A DNA stretch of 64,000 bases from 55-13 sp964501275 (GTDB lineage Bacteria; Armatimonadota; Fimbriimonadia; Fimbriimonadales; Fimbriimonadaceae): assembly GCA_964501275.1 (NCBI GenBank), contig CAZCSP010000009.1, positions 76,891 to 140,890 of the forward strand, written 5' to 3'. The position numbers and the translations under genes were made by a program. Position 1 is the first letter of the stretch, and each line of letters opens with the position of its first letter. The notes under the pieces were generated by a model, which saw only the letters and a list, made by a program, of their open reading frames with translations, ran no database searches and was not told the DNA's origin. This document shows, one piece after another, positions 8,910 through 16,670 of this stretch.

Positions 8910-9675
8910 CGCTCTCGTCACGGAAGGCTTGGGTTGCGGATATCCCGAGAGGCCGGTTCTGCGAGAGATCGCGATCACATTCGCCAAGGGCACGGCAACC
9001 GCCATCCTGGGTCCCAACGGCTCCGGCAAATCCACCCTTCTCAAGACCCTTACCGGAGAATTGGCCCCGCTATCGGGCAAGGTGCTCTTAGCCCAGGGAG
9101 ACCTTGCGATCCTTTCCGTTCGCCAGATCGCCACCCTTATCTCCGTTGTGCCGCAACAGGAGCACATCCCCTTCCGATTCACCGCCCGAGAGGTCGTCAC
9201 GATGGGGCGCTATGCCCAGTCGGAAGGGATTCGAGACACCGCGGAGGATCGCTTCGCCGCTGAGGAGGCCATGCGTTACACTGATTGCCTCCACTTGGCC
9301 GAGCGCCCGATCACCGAATTGAGCGGCGGAGAGAGGCAACGGGTCCTGCTGGCTCGCGCTCTGGCTCAGGACACGGAGATCGTCATTCTGGACGAACCCA
9401 CCACCCACCTCGATATCACCCATCAACTGGACCTATGCCGGATCGTTCGCGAGATGGTGCGGGACGGGAAGACGGTGGTCGCCGCCATGCACGACCTGAA
9501 TCTGGTCGGGCAGTTTGCAAGCAGGGCGGCGCTACTGGGAGACGGCGGCGTTGTGGCGCTGGATGAGACCGAGGCCGTACTGAACTCGCCCAGCCTAGAC
9601 GAAGTCTACGGAGTGGCCTTCAGAAGAATCAAAGATGGCGGCAGAACCGTGGTTCTGCCGCCATCTGCTTTGTGA
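8896..9675 (+). CDS. ABC transporter ATP-binding protein (FecE/BtuD/HmuV-type)
   Basis: A 259-residue stand-alone ATPase of the type that powers iron-siderophore, heme or cobalamin importers: Walker A LGPNGSGKSTLL near residue 37, Q-loop VVPQQEHIPF, signature LSGGERQRVLLARAL, Walker B IVILDEPTTHLD, and HDLN switch. The Q-loop and the FTAREVVTMGRYAQ segment are typical of this importer class. ATG 8896 overlaps the exporter stop by 14 nt. No cognate permease or substrate-binding protein is encoded here, so it must work with a distant permease or a noncanonical partner. Its last 13 codons contain a perfect terminator-like hairpin (9634-9665). Confidence 0.9.
   Translation: MDFNSALVTEGLGCGYPERPVLREIAITFAKGTATAILGPNGSGKSTLLKTLTGELAPLSGKVLLAQGDLAILSVRQIATLISVVPQQEHIPFRFTAREVVTMGRYAQSEGIRDTAEDRFAAEEAMRYTDCLHLAERPITELSGGERQRVLLARALAQDTEIVILDEPTTHLDITHQLDLCRIVREMVRDGKTVVAAMHDLNLVGQFASRAALLGDGGVVALDETEAVLNSPSLDEVYGVAFRRIKDGGRTVVLPPSAL
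9634..9665. terminator. Perfect hairpin inside the 3' end of the ABC ATPase gene
   Basis: Arms GATGGCGGCAGAACC (9634-9648) and its exact reverse complement (9651-9665) with only GT between. The hairpin precedes the TGA at 9673-9675, and the convergent gene ends at 9683. A short TGCTTT tail follows on the plus strand and AAA precedes it, so it may serve as a bidirectional terminator read as codons in one direction. Confidence 0.6.
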
Positions 9676-9682
9676 TCAAACT

Positions 9683-10045
9683 CTACTTCTTAGTCTCGTT
9701 CGTGTACCACTGGGTAGAGGTACTGGAGTCGTTGGGGGCGGGCTTATAGCTGGTGGGCTTGGGCACAGCGATGGATGGCTTGCCATCTCCTCCTGGTGCG
9801 CCCATAGGGCGTTCGCCACTGGGGACAGGCTGCGACATCGCTCCTTTTGCCATACCTGCCACCTGCTTGGGATCCATTTTAGGGCGTGACCCGGTCTCTG
9901 CGGCGGGTGGGGGTGGGGTGTTCGATGCCTCTGGGCCATGGTCGTGGCCATCGCCGCTGCCCTTTGGCGCGAAGAAGATGCCTACGGCGACCAGCATGAA
10001 GACCAGCAGGGTGGCCAACAGAACCGGGGGTTTTCTTTTTCTCAT
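9683..10045 (-). CDS. Small membrane-anchored proline-rich protein
   Basis: A 120-residue protein with basic MRKRK, one hydrophobic span (residues about 8-26, LLATLLVFMLVAVGIFF) and then a polar tail rich in Pro, Gly, Ser and His (GDGHDHGPE). This fits a single-span inner-membrane protein with a disordered periplasmic tail. AAGGAG lies 9-14 nt before the ATG. No enzymatic motif is visible and I do not recognise a family. It is a monocistronic gene, convergent with the ABC ATPase. Confidence 0.68.
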   Translation of the reverse strand: MRKRKPPVLLATLLVFMLVAVGIFFAPKGSGDGHDHGPEASNTPPPPAAETGSRPKMDPKQVAGMAKGAMSQPVPSGERPMGAPGGDGKPSIAVPKPTSYKPAPNDSSTSTQWYTNETKK

Positions 10046-10130
10046 GAATGATTGCTCCTTGCGGAATGAGTGCCTAAAATTGTAGTGTGGGTTCTATGGT
10101 AGCAGGAATCAGGCCACAGGCGGCGATGGT

Positions 10131-11204
10131 TTGAGCCGTCTGGCCGTCGCGATCGACGCCCGTTTGATCGGTGGAACCAGTACGGGAGACTCCTCCTACT
10201 GGTCTGGTTTGATCCACGGGCTGTCGAAGCTAGACCTCGACCTTCAGTTCCTATTTTTTTCAAACGCCCCCAAACCGGCGTTAATTCCCGATAAGTTCAA
10301 CTTTTCCTGGATCGAGGTTCCCGCTCGCTCTTCCCGATGGTGGAGCTACGTGGTCTTTCCCCTTCTCGCGCGGAAGATTGGGGCGGGGGCCATCCATACC
10401 CAATACAGCCTAAGTCCCCTTGCGGGCAACCGAGGCATCACTACGATCCACGACGTGTCTTTCCTCATTGGCCCCGAGTGGTTCAAATCCAAGGACCGCA
10501 TGATCCTCACCAAGACCGTCCCGGCTTCTGCCCGGCGAGCCAAACGAATCATCGCCGTCTCCCAAACCTGCAAGGCCGAAGTTGAAAGCTATATCCCATC
10601 TGCCAAAGGCAAGGTGATCGCCATCTACAACGGCCTTCCGCCGTGGGTTCAAAGAGTCGAGAATCCCGAACCGACGCTTCGCGAGCTGGGCATTGAGAAG
10701 CCCTACCTCCTGACTGTCGGCACCCAGTGGCCCCGGAAGAACATGAAACTCGCCATCGATGCGGCAGCAGGCATCGACCGCTACCCCTTGGTTGTCACCG
10801 GCAAGGGGGGGTGGGGCGAGCAGGCGGCGGGAGATCATGTGAGGCCGGTGGGCTATGTTTCCAATGACCAGCTATGCGCTCTGTACTCGGGAGCTAGCCT
10901 GTACCTGGCGCCCAGTCGGCATGAGGGCTTTGGGATTCCGGTGATCGAAGCTTTCGCGTGTGGCTGTCCCGTTCTTTGCAGCACCGGAGGCGCTTTGCCT
11001 GAGGTTGCCGGGGACGCGGGCGTCGTGGAACCGACCTGGGAACCGAGTCATTGGACCGAGACGATCCAATCCATGCTTGCCGATTCGAGTAAGCTCCATG
11101 ATCTGCGGCAACGGGGATTTGAACGTGCGAAGCAATTCGACTGGGTTGAGTCGGCCCGTCAAACCGCGAATGTTTATCGGGAAGTTTTGCTTGATCGATC
11201 CTGA
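10131..11204 (+). CDS. Glycosyltransferase, GT-B fold (group 1 / GT4 type)
   Basis: A 357-residue cytosolic glycosyltransferase that moves a sugar from a nucleotide donor to a lipid or polysaccharide acceptor. Two Rossmann-like halves are visible: an N-terminal part with DARLIGGTSTGDSSYWSGL, and a C-terminal donor-binding part with LTVGTQWPRKNMKLAIDA near residue 195 and the hallmark PSRHEGFGIPVIEAFACGCP near 258 (the E-x7-E type pattern). The start is TTG at 10131; no in-frame ATG gives a complete N-terminus. Its end overlaps the next small gene, so it leads a run of overlapping genes up to 13755. Confidence 0.9.
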   Translation: MSRLAVAIDARLIGGTSTGDSSYWSGLIHGLSKLDLDLQFLFFSNAPKPALIPDKFNFSWIEVPARSSRWWSYVVFPLLARKIGAGAIHTQYSLSPLAGNRGITTIHDVSFLIGPEWFKSKDRMILTKTVPASARRAKRIIAVSQTCKAEVESYIPSAKGKVIAIYNGLPPWVQRVENPEPTLRELGIEKPYLLTVGTQWPRKNMKLAIDAAAGIDRYPLVVTGKGGWGEQAAGDHVRPVGYVSNDQLCALYSGASLYLAPSRHEGFGIPVIEAFACGCPVLCSTGGALPEVAGDAGVVEPTWEPSHWTETIQSMLADSSKLHDLRQRGFERAKQFDWVESARQTANVYREVLLDRS

Positions 11205-11394
11205 ACTGCTCTCTATTCTGGCGTGCCCGGTCTGCGACGACCGCCCGGCCTTGCGACAAGAAGGCGCCTACCTGGTCTGCACCCAGGTTGGACACGGCTA
11301 TCCAGTGGTGGATGGCATTCCGCACCTGCTCCCCGAAAACGTGATCGAACCCGAAAAATTGAAGGAACTGCTGAATGACCGCGAACCCTCTTAA
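11191..11394 (+). CDS. Trm112-like / UPF0434 zinc protein
   Basis: The 67-residue product begins LIDPELLSILACPVCDD and continues with LVCTQVGHGYPVVDGIPHLL, the pattern of small Trm112-like proteins (CPxC, a further Cys and YPV.DGIP). Eukaryotic Trm112 activates methyltransferases; bacterial members are mostly uncharacterised. I place the start at TTG 11191, matching the usual M-D-P-E-L-L opening, with GGGAAG upstream; an ATG at 11170 adds seven residues. It overlaps the glycosyltransferase end by 14 nt and the aroQ start by 20 nt. Confidence 0.82.
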   Translation: MIDPELLSILACPVCDDRPALRQEGAYLVCTQVGHGYPVVDGIPHLLPENVIEPEKLKELLNDREPS

Positions 11395-11830
11395 GGTCCT
11401 TATCCTCCACGGCCCCAACCTGAATATGACCGGCTTCCGGGAGCCCGACGTGTACGGCAAGAAGCCCCTGGAAGAGATCGATGCCGAGATCAAGGCGGCG
11501 GCGGACAAAATGGGCATAGAAGTTCGCATCCTCCAATCAAACTCTGAGGGCACTCTGATCGACACGATCCAAGAGCATCGCCGATGGGCCGATGCCATCG
11601 TGATCAACCCTGGGGGATTGACCCACTATTCCATCGCCTTGCGCGACTCCTTGGTGAGCGTTCGTCTGCCTATCGTAGAAGTTCATTTGAGCAACGTCCA
11701 CGCCCGCGAAGAGTTCCGTCGCCACTCCGTGATCGCCCCGATCACGCTGGGGCAGGTCGTCGGGTTTGGCGGCTTTGGCTATGTGATGGCGTTGGAAGCT
11801 GTTCAGAACGTGGAGAGGGAGGTCGTCTGA
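11375..11830 (+). CDS. aroQ: Type II 3-dehydroquinate dehydratase
   Basis: AroQ removes water from 3-dehydroquinate to give 3-dehydroshikimate in the shikimate pathway, as a dodecamer in the cytoplasm. The 151-residue length is normal. Visible are the opening LILHGPNLNM, the catalytic Tyr loop EPDVYGKKPLEEI (Tyr near residue 27), INPGGLTHYSIALRDSL, and the substrate-binding EVHLSNVHAREEFRRHSV with the catalytic His. The stop TGA overlaps the ATG of the peptidase downstream (aroQ-pepP/Q pairs are common in bacteria). Confidence 0.97.
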   Translation: MTANPLKVLILHGPNLNMTGFREPDVYGKKPLEEIDAEIKAAADKMGIEVRILQSNSEGTLIDTIQEHRRWADAIVINPGGLTHYSIALRDSLVSVRLPIVEVHLSNVHAREEFRRHSVIAPITLGQVVGFGGFGYVMALEAVQNVEREVV

Positions 11831-12903
11831 TGTCGAACCTTGACCGCCTCCGCGCCAAATTGGCCCACCTCCAGATTTCCGCCCTCTTGGTGAGCGACAT
11901 TGCCAATGTCAAGTGGCTGACCGGATTCACCGGCTCCGCAGGAGTTGCGCTGATCACACAGGATCAAGCCCGATTCATTACCGACAGTCGGTACGCCATC
12001 CAGGCTCCCGAGCAAGTTCGGGAGATGCCCACCCACTGGTTCCAGAGCCCCGTGACCGTCGAGGAGTTCCTGGCCCAGCAGATATCGGAGATGGGGATCA
12101 ACCAACTGTGGTTCGAGTCGGGAAGCGTGACCTATGCGACCTATGAGAAGTGGCGAGATCGGTTTGCCGGGGTGGAGCTAAAAGGTGCCCCTGAGATCGC
12201 CTCTTTGCTTCGCATGGTGAAGACCCCGGATGAGATCGATCGGATTCGGCGGGCCTGTGGCGTTGCCGATGCCTGCTTCGACCATGTAATCCGCCTCATT
12301 CAACCGGGCGTGTCCGAGTTGGACATTAACCTTGACATCGAGTTCTTCATTCGCCGCCAAGGCCTGGAACTGGCTTTCCCGCCGATCGTGGTAAGCGGTG
12401 AGAACAGCGCCCGGCCCCACGGGCGAGCCAGCGAGAAGAAGCTGGAACGGGGCGATTTTGTCACCATGGACTTCGGGGCAAAGGTGGATGGCTACTGCTC
12501 CGACATCACGCGAACGGTCGTCGTCGGCAAGTCCACGGATCGACACCATGAGGTTTACAACCAAGTCCTCAAGGCCCAGCTTGCGGCCTTGGAAGCCATG
12601 CGCCCTGGCGCCCGAGCCGCCGATGTAGATGCCCTCGCCCGCAAGGTATTCGACGAGATCGGCATGGCCAAATACTTTGGCCACGGCCTGGGACATGGGC
12701 TAGGCTCGGAAGTGCACGACACAGGACGCATGAGCGCGACGAGCAACGACGTCCTCGAAGTGGGCCAGGTGTGGACCGTGGAGCCGGGCCTCTACATCCC
12801 CGAGTTCGGCGGCGTGCGGATCGAGGACGACGTGGTGGTTACCGAGTCGGGCGTCGAGATTCTCACCAAGTCGCCCAAAGAACTCCTGTCCCTCCCCACG
12901 TAG
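11830..12903 (+). CDS. M24 metallopeptidase, Xaa-Pro aminopeptidase/dipeptidase type
   Basis: A 357-residue protein with a creatinase-like N-terminal domain (residues 1-130, LTGFTGSAGVALI) and a pita-bread catalytic domain. Dinuclear metal ligands can be read: Asp in VTMDFGAKVDGYCSDITRT, His in FGHGLGHGLGSEVHD, and two Glu in VEPGLYIPEFGGVRIEDDV. It would release N-terminal residues before proline, or split X-Pro dipeptides, in the cytoplasm. ATG 11830 shares its first base with the aroQ stop (TGATG). Confidence 0.94.
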   Translation: MSNLDRLRAKLAHLQISALLVSDIANVKWLTGFTGSAGVALITQDQARFITDSRYAIQAPEQVREMPTHWFQSPVTVEEFLAQQISEMGINQLWFESGSVTYATYEKWRDRFAGVELKGAPEIASLLRMVKTPDEIDRIRRACGVADACFDHVIRLIQPGVSELDINLDIEFFIRRQGLELAFPPIVVSGENSARPHGRASEKKLERGDFVTMDFGAKVDGYCSDITRTVVVGKSTDRHHEVYNQVLKAQLAALEAMRPGARAADVDALARKVFDEIGMAKYFGHGLGHGLGSEVHDTGRMSATSNDVLEVGQVWTVEPGLYIPEFGGVRIEDDVVVTESGVEILTKSPKELLSLPT

Positions 12904-12906
12904 CCG

Positions 12907-13755
12907 ATGTTGCGCAGCCCTCAATCCAAAGGTCAGGGGCTCGTCTTCGACCATGTCTCTCTCCTCAAGAAGGGGTCAACCTTGGCGCTCGACGTTCCGC
13001 CTGGGGCCACGGTGGCAATCATGGGACCAGCGGCATCAGGCAAGACCGCCCTGCTCGATGCGGTCTCCGGGGCGGGCGGAGTGGCACGAGGCACGATAAC
13101 CCGTCCCGATACGGCCCTTGCGATTGGGTCCACCGAGTGGTCTCGCCGCGAAAGCCCGATGTCCGCCGCGCGAGACATCTTGGGCAAGAACGCCGCTCAG
13201 AAGGCCACCGACGTCCTCTCCGCGCTCGGCCTTTGGGAGGTTCGCCAGAAGCCGTTTCTCTCGCTCAGCCCCAGCCAACAGGCCGCCGCGATGTTCGTTC
13301 CTGCCATCTTGCGGGAGCCGAAACTGATCTGCTCCGACCACGACCTGGACCACCTCGACTGGCTGACCCTGCAAAGCCTCTGGCAAGTCCTGACCGATCT
13401 ACGGCAGAAGGGGCTGACCCTGGCCTACACCACCCACCGTCCCGACCTCGGCGAGTGGGCCGACTTCGTGCTGATCCTGAAAGGTGAGCAGGTGGTGTTT
13501 TCAGGAACTCCCGAATCCCTGCGTCGAACCGTTGCCGACACCATCCTGGACGTGGCCACCGACAACCGCCCCGGAGTCCGCGCCATTGCCGACCCATTTG
13601 AAGTCGCCATCGAAGAAACGCCGGATGGCCTGCGGATGTCGGTCCGGGAGGGTCAGGCGTTGGCGGCGAAGCTTTTGCTGGAAGGCTATGGCGACGTAAA
13701 GTTCGTCATCCAACACCCCCCCACCTTCGCCGAAGCCTACACCAAATTGCTCTAA
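12907..13755 (+). CDS. Degenerate ABC-type ATPase-like protein
   Basis: A 282-residue protein with an ABC ATPase outline: Walker A MGPAASGKTALL near residue 39, then LSLSPSQQAAAMFVPAIL where the LSGGQ signature should be, KLICSDHDLDHLD in place of Walker B plus catalytic Glu, and a retained switch His (TTHRPDLGEWAD). The signature is reduced to LSPSQ and the Glu after the Walker B Asp is His. ATP binding is plausible, but normal hydrolysis is doubtful. It starts 3 nt after the peptidase stop. A C-terminal region of about 70 residues follows the ATPase core. Its partner is unknown. Confidence 0.78.
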   Translation: MLRSPQSKGQGLVFDHVSLLKKGSTLALDVPPGATVAIMGPAASGKTALLDAVSGAGGVARGTITRPDTALAIGSTEWSRRESPMSAARDILGKNAAQKATDVLSALGLWEVRQKPFLSLSPSQQAAAMFVPAILREPKLICSDHDLDHLDWLTLQSLWQVLTDLRQKGLTLAYTTHRPDLGEWADFVLILKGEQVVFSGTPESLRRTVADTILDVATDNRPGVRAIADPFEVAIEETPDGLRMSVREGQALAAKLLLEGYGDVKFVIQHPPTFAEAYTKLL

Positions 13756-13800
13756 AACGAACCCCATCCTCTCCAAAGGTTCATGCGGTCCACCATCCTT

Positions 13801-13876
13801 CGGTGGTCCTCTGCGGCCCTCGGTGGTTTTATCCCCGCCAGTTGAAAGAACCACCGAAAGCCGCAGAGGACCACCG
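13801..13876. repeat. Large imperfect palindrome (CGGTGGT family)
   Basis: Arms at 13801-13828 and 13849-13876 are reverse complements over 28 bp with two mismatches, around a 20-nt spacer. A second diverged copy lies at 61669-61744. It sits between convergent genes. The neighbouring TTTGCGCCCTTGG wording at about 13895-13907 resembles the palindrome at 63902-63967. Confidence 0.85.
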
Positions 13877-13995
13877 AACATAGCTCAAACTCTCCCTTTG
13901 CGCCCTTGGTTTCTTTGTTCCTTTGCGGTGAAAGTCGTTTTGATCGGTGGCGTCGGGACCACTAAGGATGTTGCCAGACTGCAAGGAGGTCCAGG

Positions 13996-14751
13996 CTACT
14001 TTTTGAACACTCGCTGACCCTCCACCCGCCGCGTCACCCCCATCTGATCCCAACGCTCCAATAGGGCAACCGTGTGACGGCGGGAGAGGCCCAGCCACTC
14101 TTTGGCCTGGCCGGTCGAGAATGCAGAGGAGCCAGCTAACTCCTTCAACTTCGCGTGCAAAGCCTCGAACTGTTGGGGCGTGTAGGTGACGCCCTCGGCA
14201 AGCAGGACCACATCGCCAGACAAGGACGCCAACCCCAGAATCTCCTCGACGGCCTGGATAGGGACGCTGAGGGCTTCGGCGAGTTGGCGGGGGGTTGGGG
14301 TGGCGTGGCCGCTGGATTCCAACTCCGCCGTCACCCGATCCACCAGCTGCCTTTGGCGGTCGGTCAGTTTCAACCGGGCAGTCCGCAGGCGTATCCACCC
14401 ACCGTTATCTTCCAGCACTCCCGCCTCGGACAAAGCGGTGATCGCCCGCAGCCAAGGCTTTGCCGGCCAAGCGAGCTTGGCGTGTTGGCGAACCTTGTCG
14501 GACGAGAAGAAAGGCGTTTGGGGCTGGTTCTCGTGAAGCGCTTGCAAGGCATCCTCGATCCTCTTCCGACAAGCCTCCCAATTCGAGGTCGTTAGCCAAA
14601 GCCCGGCAAACCCGACTACTTCCTCAGCATCCAACAACCGCTCAAAAGTGTCCCCTAGCTCCTGCGGCGACTTGCCCAGGGCCTGGCAGACCACGTCTGT
14701 CGAGACCCCTTCGGGATGCTGGGCGATAAAATCCAGGAGTTTTTTAAGCAT
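13996..14751 (-). CDS. SelB-like C-terminal winged-helix protein without GTPase domain
   Basis: The 251-residue product is a chain of winged-helix domains like the C-terminal half of the selenocysteine elongation factor SelB. The last domain (FSTGQAKEWLGLSRRHTV then ALLERWDQMGVTRRVEGQRV) matches the SECIS-RNA-binding WH4 pattern. No EF-Tu-like GTPase (GHVDHGK, NKxD) precedes it: the upstream 890 nt encode a glycosylasparaginase in good frame. It starts at ATG 14751, overlapping that gene's stop. It may be a remnant after loss of the selB 5' half, or a repurposed RNA- or DNA-binding protein. No selenocysteine genes are seen here. Confidence 0.75.
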   Translation of the reverse strand: MLKKLLDFIAQHPEGVSTDVVCQALGKSPQELGDTFERLLDAEEVVGFAGLWLTTSNWEACRKRIEDALQALHENQPQTPFFSSDKVRQHAKLAWPAKPWLRAITALSEAGVLEDNGGWIRLRTARLKLTDRQRQLVDRVTAELESSGHATPTPRQLAEALSVPIQAVEEILGLASLSGDVVLLAEGVTYTPQQFEALHAKLKELAGSSAFSTGQAKEWLGLSRRHTVALLERWDQMGVTRRVEGQRVFKK

Positions 14752-15637
14752 CGTTGGCCGAATAGACGCAAAGCTCGTGGACCCCGCCTCGGCTCACCCA
14801 CAGCGGGAATTCGCCAACCGTGGTCGCCGCGCCAAATTCGCCGTCAGTGTTCATCGCCAAGACTACGCAGGGCATATCACAGGCGTGCTTCTGCCTTCGC
14901 CTCATGTGGCGGATCGTGTCCCGACAGGCTTCCAGGGGGGACAGGCCCCGCCGCATGGCCTCGACCGTTCGGAAGGAGGCGCAGGCTTTCCAGAGCTCCT
15001 CGCCAAGTCCGGTCGCGCCCGCACAGCCCACTTCGTCGTCCGCATAGATTCCCGCCCCCACTATCGGCGAATCGCCCACCCGTCCCGGCAACTTCCACTG
15101 CAGCCCGCTGGTGCTGCTCGCGGCGACGGTGTGCGGCCCTGCCTCCAGCCCGAGCATCGTCACCGTGTCGCCATGGTTATTACCATCCACCACGGCATGG
15201 TGATAGGAGTCGGTCGTTCCCTCGGGCGACTCCAGCCATTCCTGATAGCGACGACAGTTCTCCTCCGTCATCAGATTCTGCGGTCGAAAGCCCTTCGCGA
15301 TGGCAAACCGCCGCGCCTGCTCGCCCGAGAGCATCACATGGCGGGTCTCCTCCATCACCTTCCGGGCCACCGAGATCACCGGCACAATTCCTCGAACTGA
15401 GCACACGGCTCCTGCCGACAGATCCCGCCCATCCATGATCGCGGCGTCAAGCTCCAATTCGCCGTCGGAGTTAGGCAGGGAACCAAGGCCGATGGCGATG
15501 AGGGAGGGGTCGAGTTCGCAAGCCGCCAGCCCCTCTTCAATCGCGGTCTTGAGGTCCTTGCCCGCTTGCAGGGCGGCATCGGCGGCGGTCAGGGCGATGG
15601 GTCCGGGTTCGCGCCAAGTGGCGAGAAGAGTCGTCAT
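14744..15637 (-). CDS. N4-(beta-N-acetylglucosaminyl)-L-asparaginase family (Ntn hydrolase)
   Basis: A 297-residue glycosylasparaginase/isoaspartyl peptidase relative. These proenzymes cleave themselves just before a Thr that becomes the nucleophile; here the site is HGDTVTMLGLE, Thr near residue 157. The downstream substrate region KLPGRVGDSPIVGAGIYADD is also characteristic. The early part carries GLGSLPNSDGELELDAAIMDG. No signal peptide is seen, so it is probably cytosolic, cleaving N-acetylglucosamine-asparagine or similar amides. Its stop overlaps the SelB-like start by 8 nt. The ATG at 15637 is supported by GAGG upstream. Confidence 0.93.
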   Translation of the reverse strand: MTTLLATWREPGPIALTAADAALQAGKDLKTAIEEGLAACELDPSLIAIGLGSLPNSDGELELDAAIMDGRDLSAGAVCSVRGIVPVISVARKVMEETRHVMLSGEQARRFAIAKGFRPQNLMTEENCRRYQEWLESPEGTTDSYHHAVVDGNNHGDTVTMLGLEAGPHTVAASSTSGLQWKLPGRVGDSPIVGAGIYADDEVGCAGATGLGEELWKACASFRTVEAMRRGLSPLEACRDTIRHMRRRQKHACDMPCVVLAMNTDGEFGAATTVGEFPLWVSRGGVHELCVYSANDA

Positions 15638-15663
15638 GGCCTCATAGGGTACCGGGATGTTGG

Positions 15664-15981
15664 CTAAGAGACTGTTAGTCGGGTGATTTGACCGACCGAC
15701 GCAGAGTTAATAGTGATGGTTATCTCTGCAATGGAGCCACGTAACTTGCGGTAGTTATTCGTTGAGAGCACGACCACGGCCAAGTTGTATCCGGTTAGAT
15801 TTTGCTGATACTCCATGTTCTGGTCTGCAGTCACAAACGCGTCAAACTCCGCTTCCACAAGTTTGAGCAAAGAGCCGTTCTTGACTTGCTCCCATCCCAT
15901 AGATTTGGCTGTTTCAACCTGAAACTGGTCCAGTCGGCGAGCCAATGGGATTGGAACACACTCGTCGAGAAAGACTCTCAT
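15664..15981 (-). CDS. DUF5615 PIN-like toxin
   Basis: A 105-residue protein opening MRVFLDECVPIPLARRL, with a second acidic site FVTADQNMEYQQNL near residue 55. This is the DUF5615 (PIN-like) pattern, in which clustered Asp/Glu form a presumed Mg-dependent nuclease site. Such proteins pair with DUF433 partners as VapBC-like toxin-antitoxin modules. Its ATG overlaps the stop of the DUF433 gene (ATGA, 15978-15981), the expected antitoxin-first order. Activity is inferred from family and context only. Confidence 0.86.
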   Translation of the reverse strand: MRVFLDECVPIPLARRLDQFQVETAKSMGWEQVKNGSLLKLVEAEFDAFVTADQNMEYQQNLTGYNLAVVVLSTNNYRKLRGSIAEITITINSASVGQITRLTVS

Positions 15982-16190
15982 GCCGATTTGCGATTCAACA
16001 AGGCAGACTCCGACTCCTCTAGGACGGCTTTCGCCACTTCAGGCTTCACCGTGGGAAAGTGCTCTAGAAACTCTTCAAGCTTCCAGTTGTCTTCCAAATA
16101 TTCGAACAGCGTCTTGATCGGCACTCGCGTTCCCGCGAACACAGGTGTACCGCCAAGGATCTCCGGATCGATAACCACATGTTTGCTCAC
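15978..16190 (-). CDS. DUF433 antitoxin-like protein
   Basis: A 70-residue protein with the DUF433 signature: VIDPEILGGTPVFAGTRVPIKTLFEYLEDN, split around residues 6-35, then EEFLEHFPTVKPEVAKAVLEE. DUF433 proteins carry a helix-turn-helix-like fold, usually bind DNA, and neutralise the adjacent DUF5615 protein. TACAAT about 17 nt before the ATG may be the -10 of a self-regulated promoter. The pair would be expressed as one unit. Confidence 0.9.
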   Translation of the reverse strand: MSKHVVIDPEILGGTPVFAGTRVPIKTLFEYLEDNWKLEEFLEHFPTVKPEVAKAVLEESESALLNRKSA

Positions 16191-16232
16191 AAGCCCATTG
16201 TATCAGTTATATCCGAGGGGCCATAGAGCACC

Positions 16233-16670
16233 CTAAAACTCGGCCCGATACCGGAGATGAAGCACGCCCTGTGTATGCCCCTCAACGATCTCAATGGACT
16301 TCTTGTCGTCTGAGAGCCTTGCAAGCAAAGGGCGGCTGGTGCTGCAAGTCAGTCCGGTCCTGCAAGAATAGTATGTTTTCGGTTTTTGACCCCGCTGGTT
16401 GTCAGTGGTGATCCGGATGATAGACACCGAGTTAACGAACAAGCCCGATCCACTGTCGACCATCACGACCTGATAGTCGTCCGCTCCAATCTTGAACTTC
16501 TTCACAATCGGCTTCTGGAGCGACTTGATCCACTTGTCGTATTGAGCCTTCTGGTTTGTCCGAGCGCCAAGCTGGAACCCGTCGAACTTCGGGGCCGCAG
16601 GCTGTCTTTGTGAGTTGCCAAGGGGAATGACTCCCGCTAACATCACGATACCGAGCAGCACTTTCAACAT
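16233..16670 (-). CDS. Small secreted protein, unknown function
   Basis: The 145-residue product starting at ATG 16670 has a signal peptide (residues about 1-21, MLKVLLGIVMLAGVIPLGNS). The mature part is basic and mainly beta-type, with two nearby cysteines (YYSCRTGLTCSTSR) that could form a disulphide. The frame remains open to 16976, but the upstream part is low-quality sequence without a signal peptide, so the later start is preferred. I recognise no family. Confidence 0.7.
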   Translation of the reverse strand: MLKVLLGIVMLAGVIPLGNSQRQPAAPKFDGFQLGARTNQKAQYDKWIKSLQKPIVKKFKIGADDYQVVMVDSGSGLFVNSVSIIRITTDNQRGQKPKTYYSCRTGLTCSTSRPLLARLSDDKKSIEIVEGHTQGVLHLRYRAEF

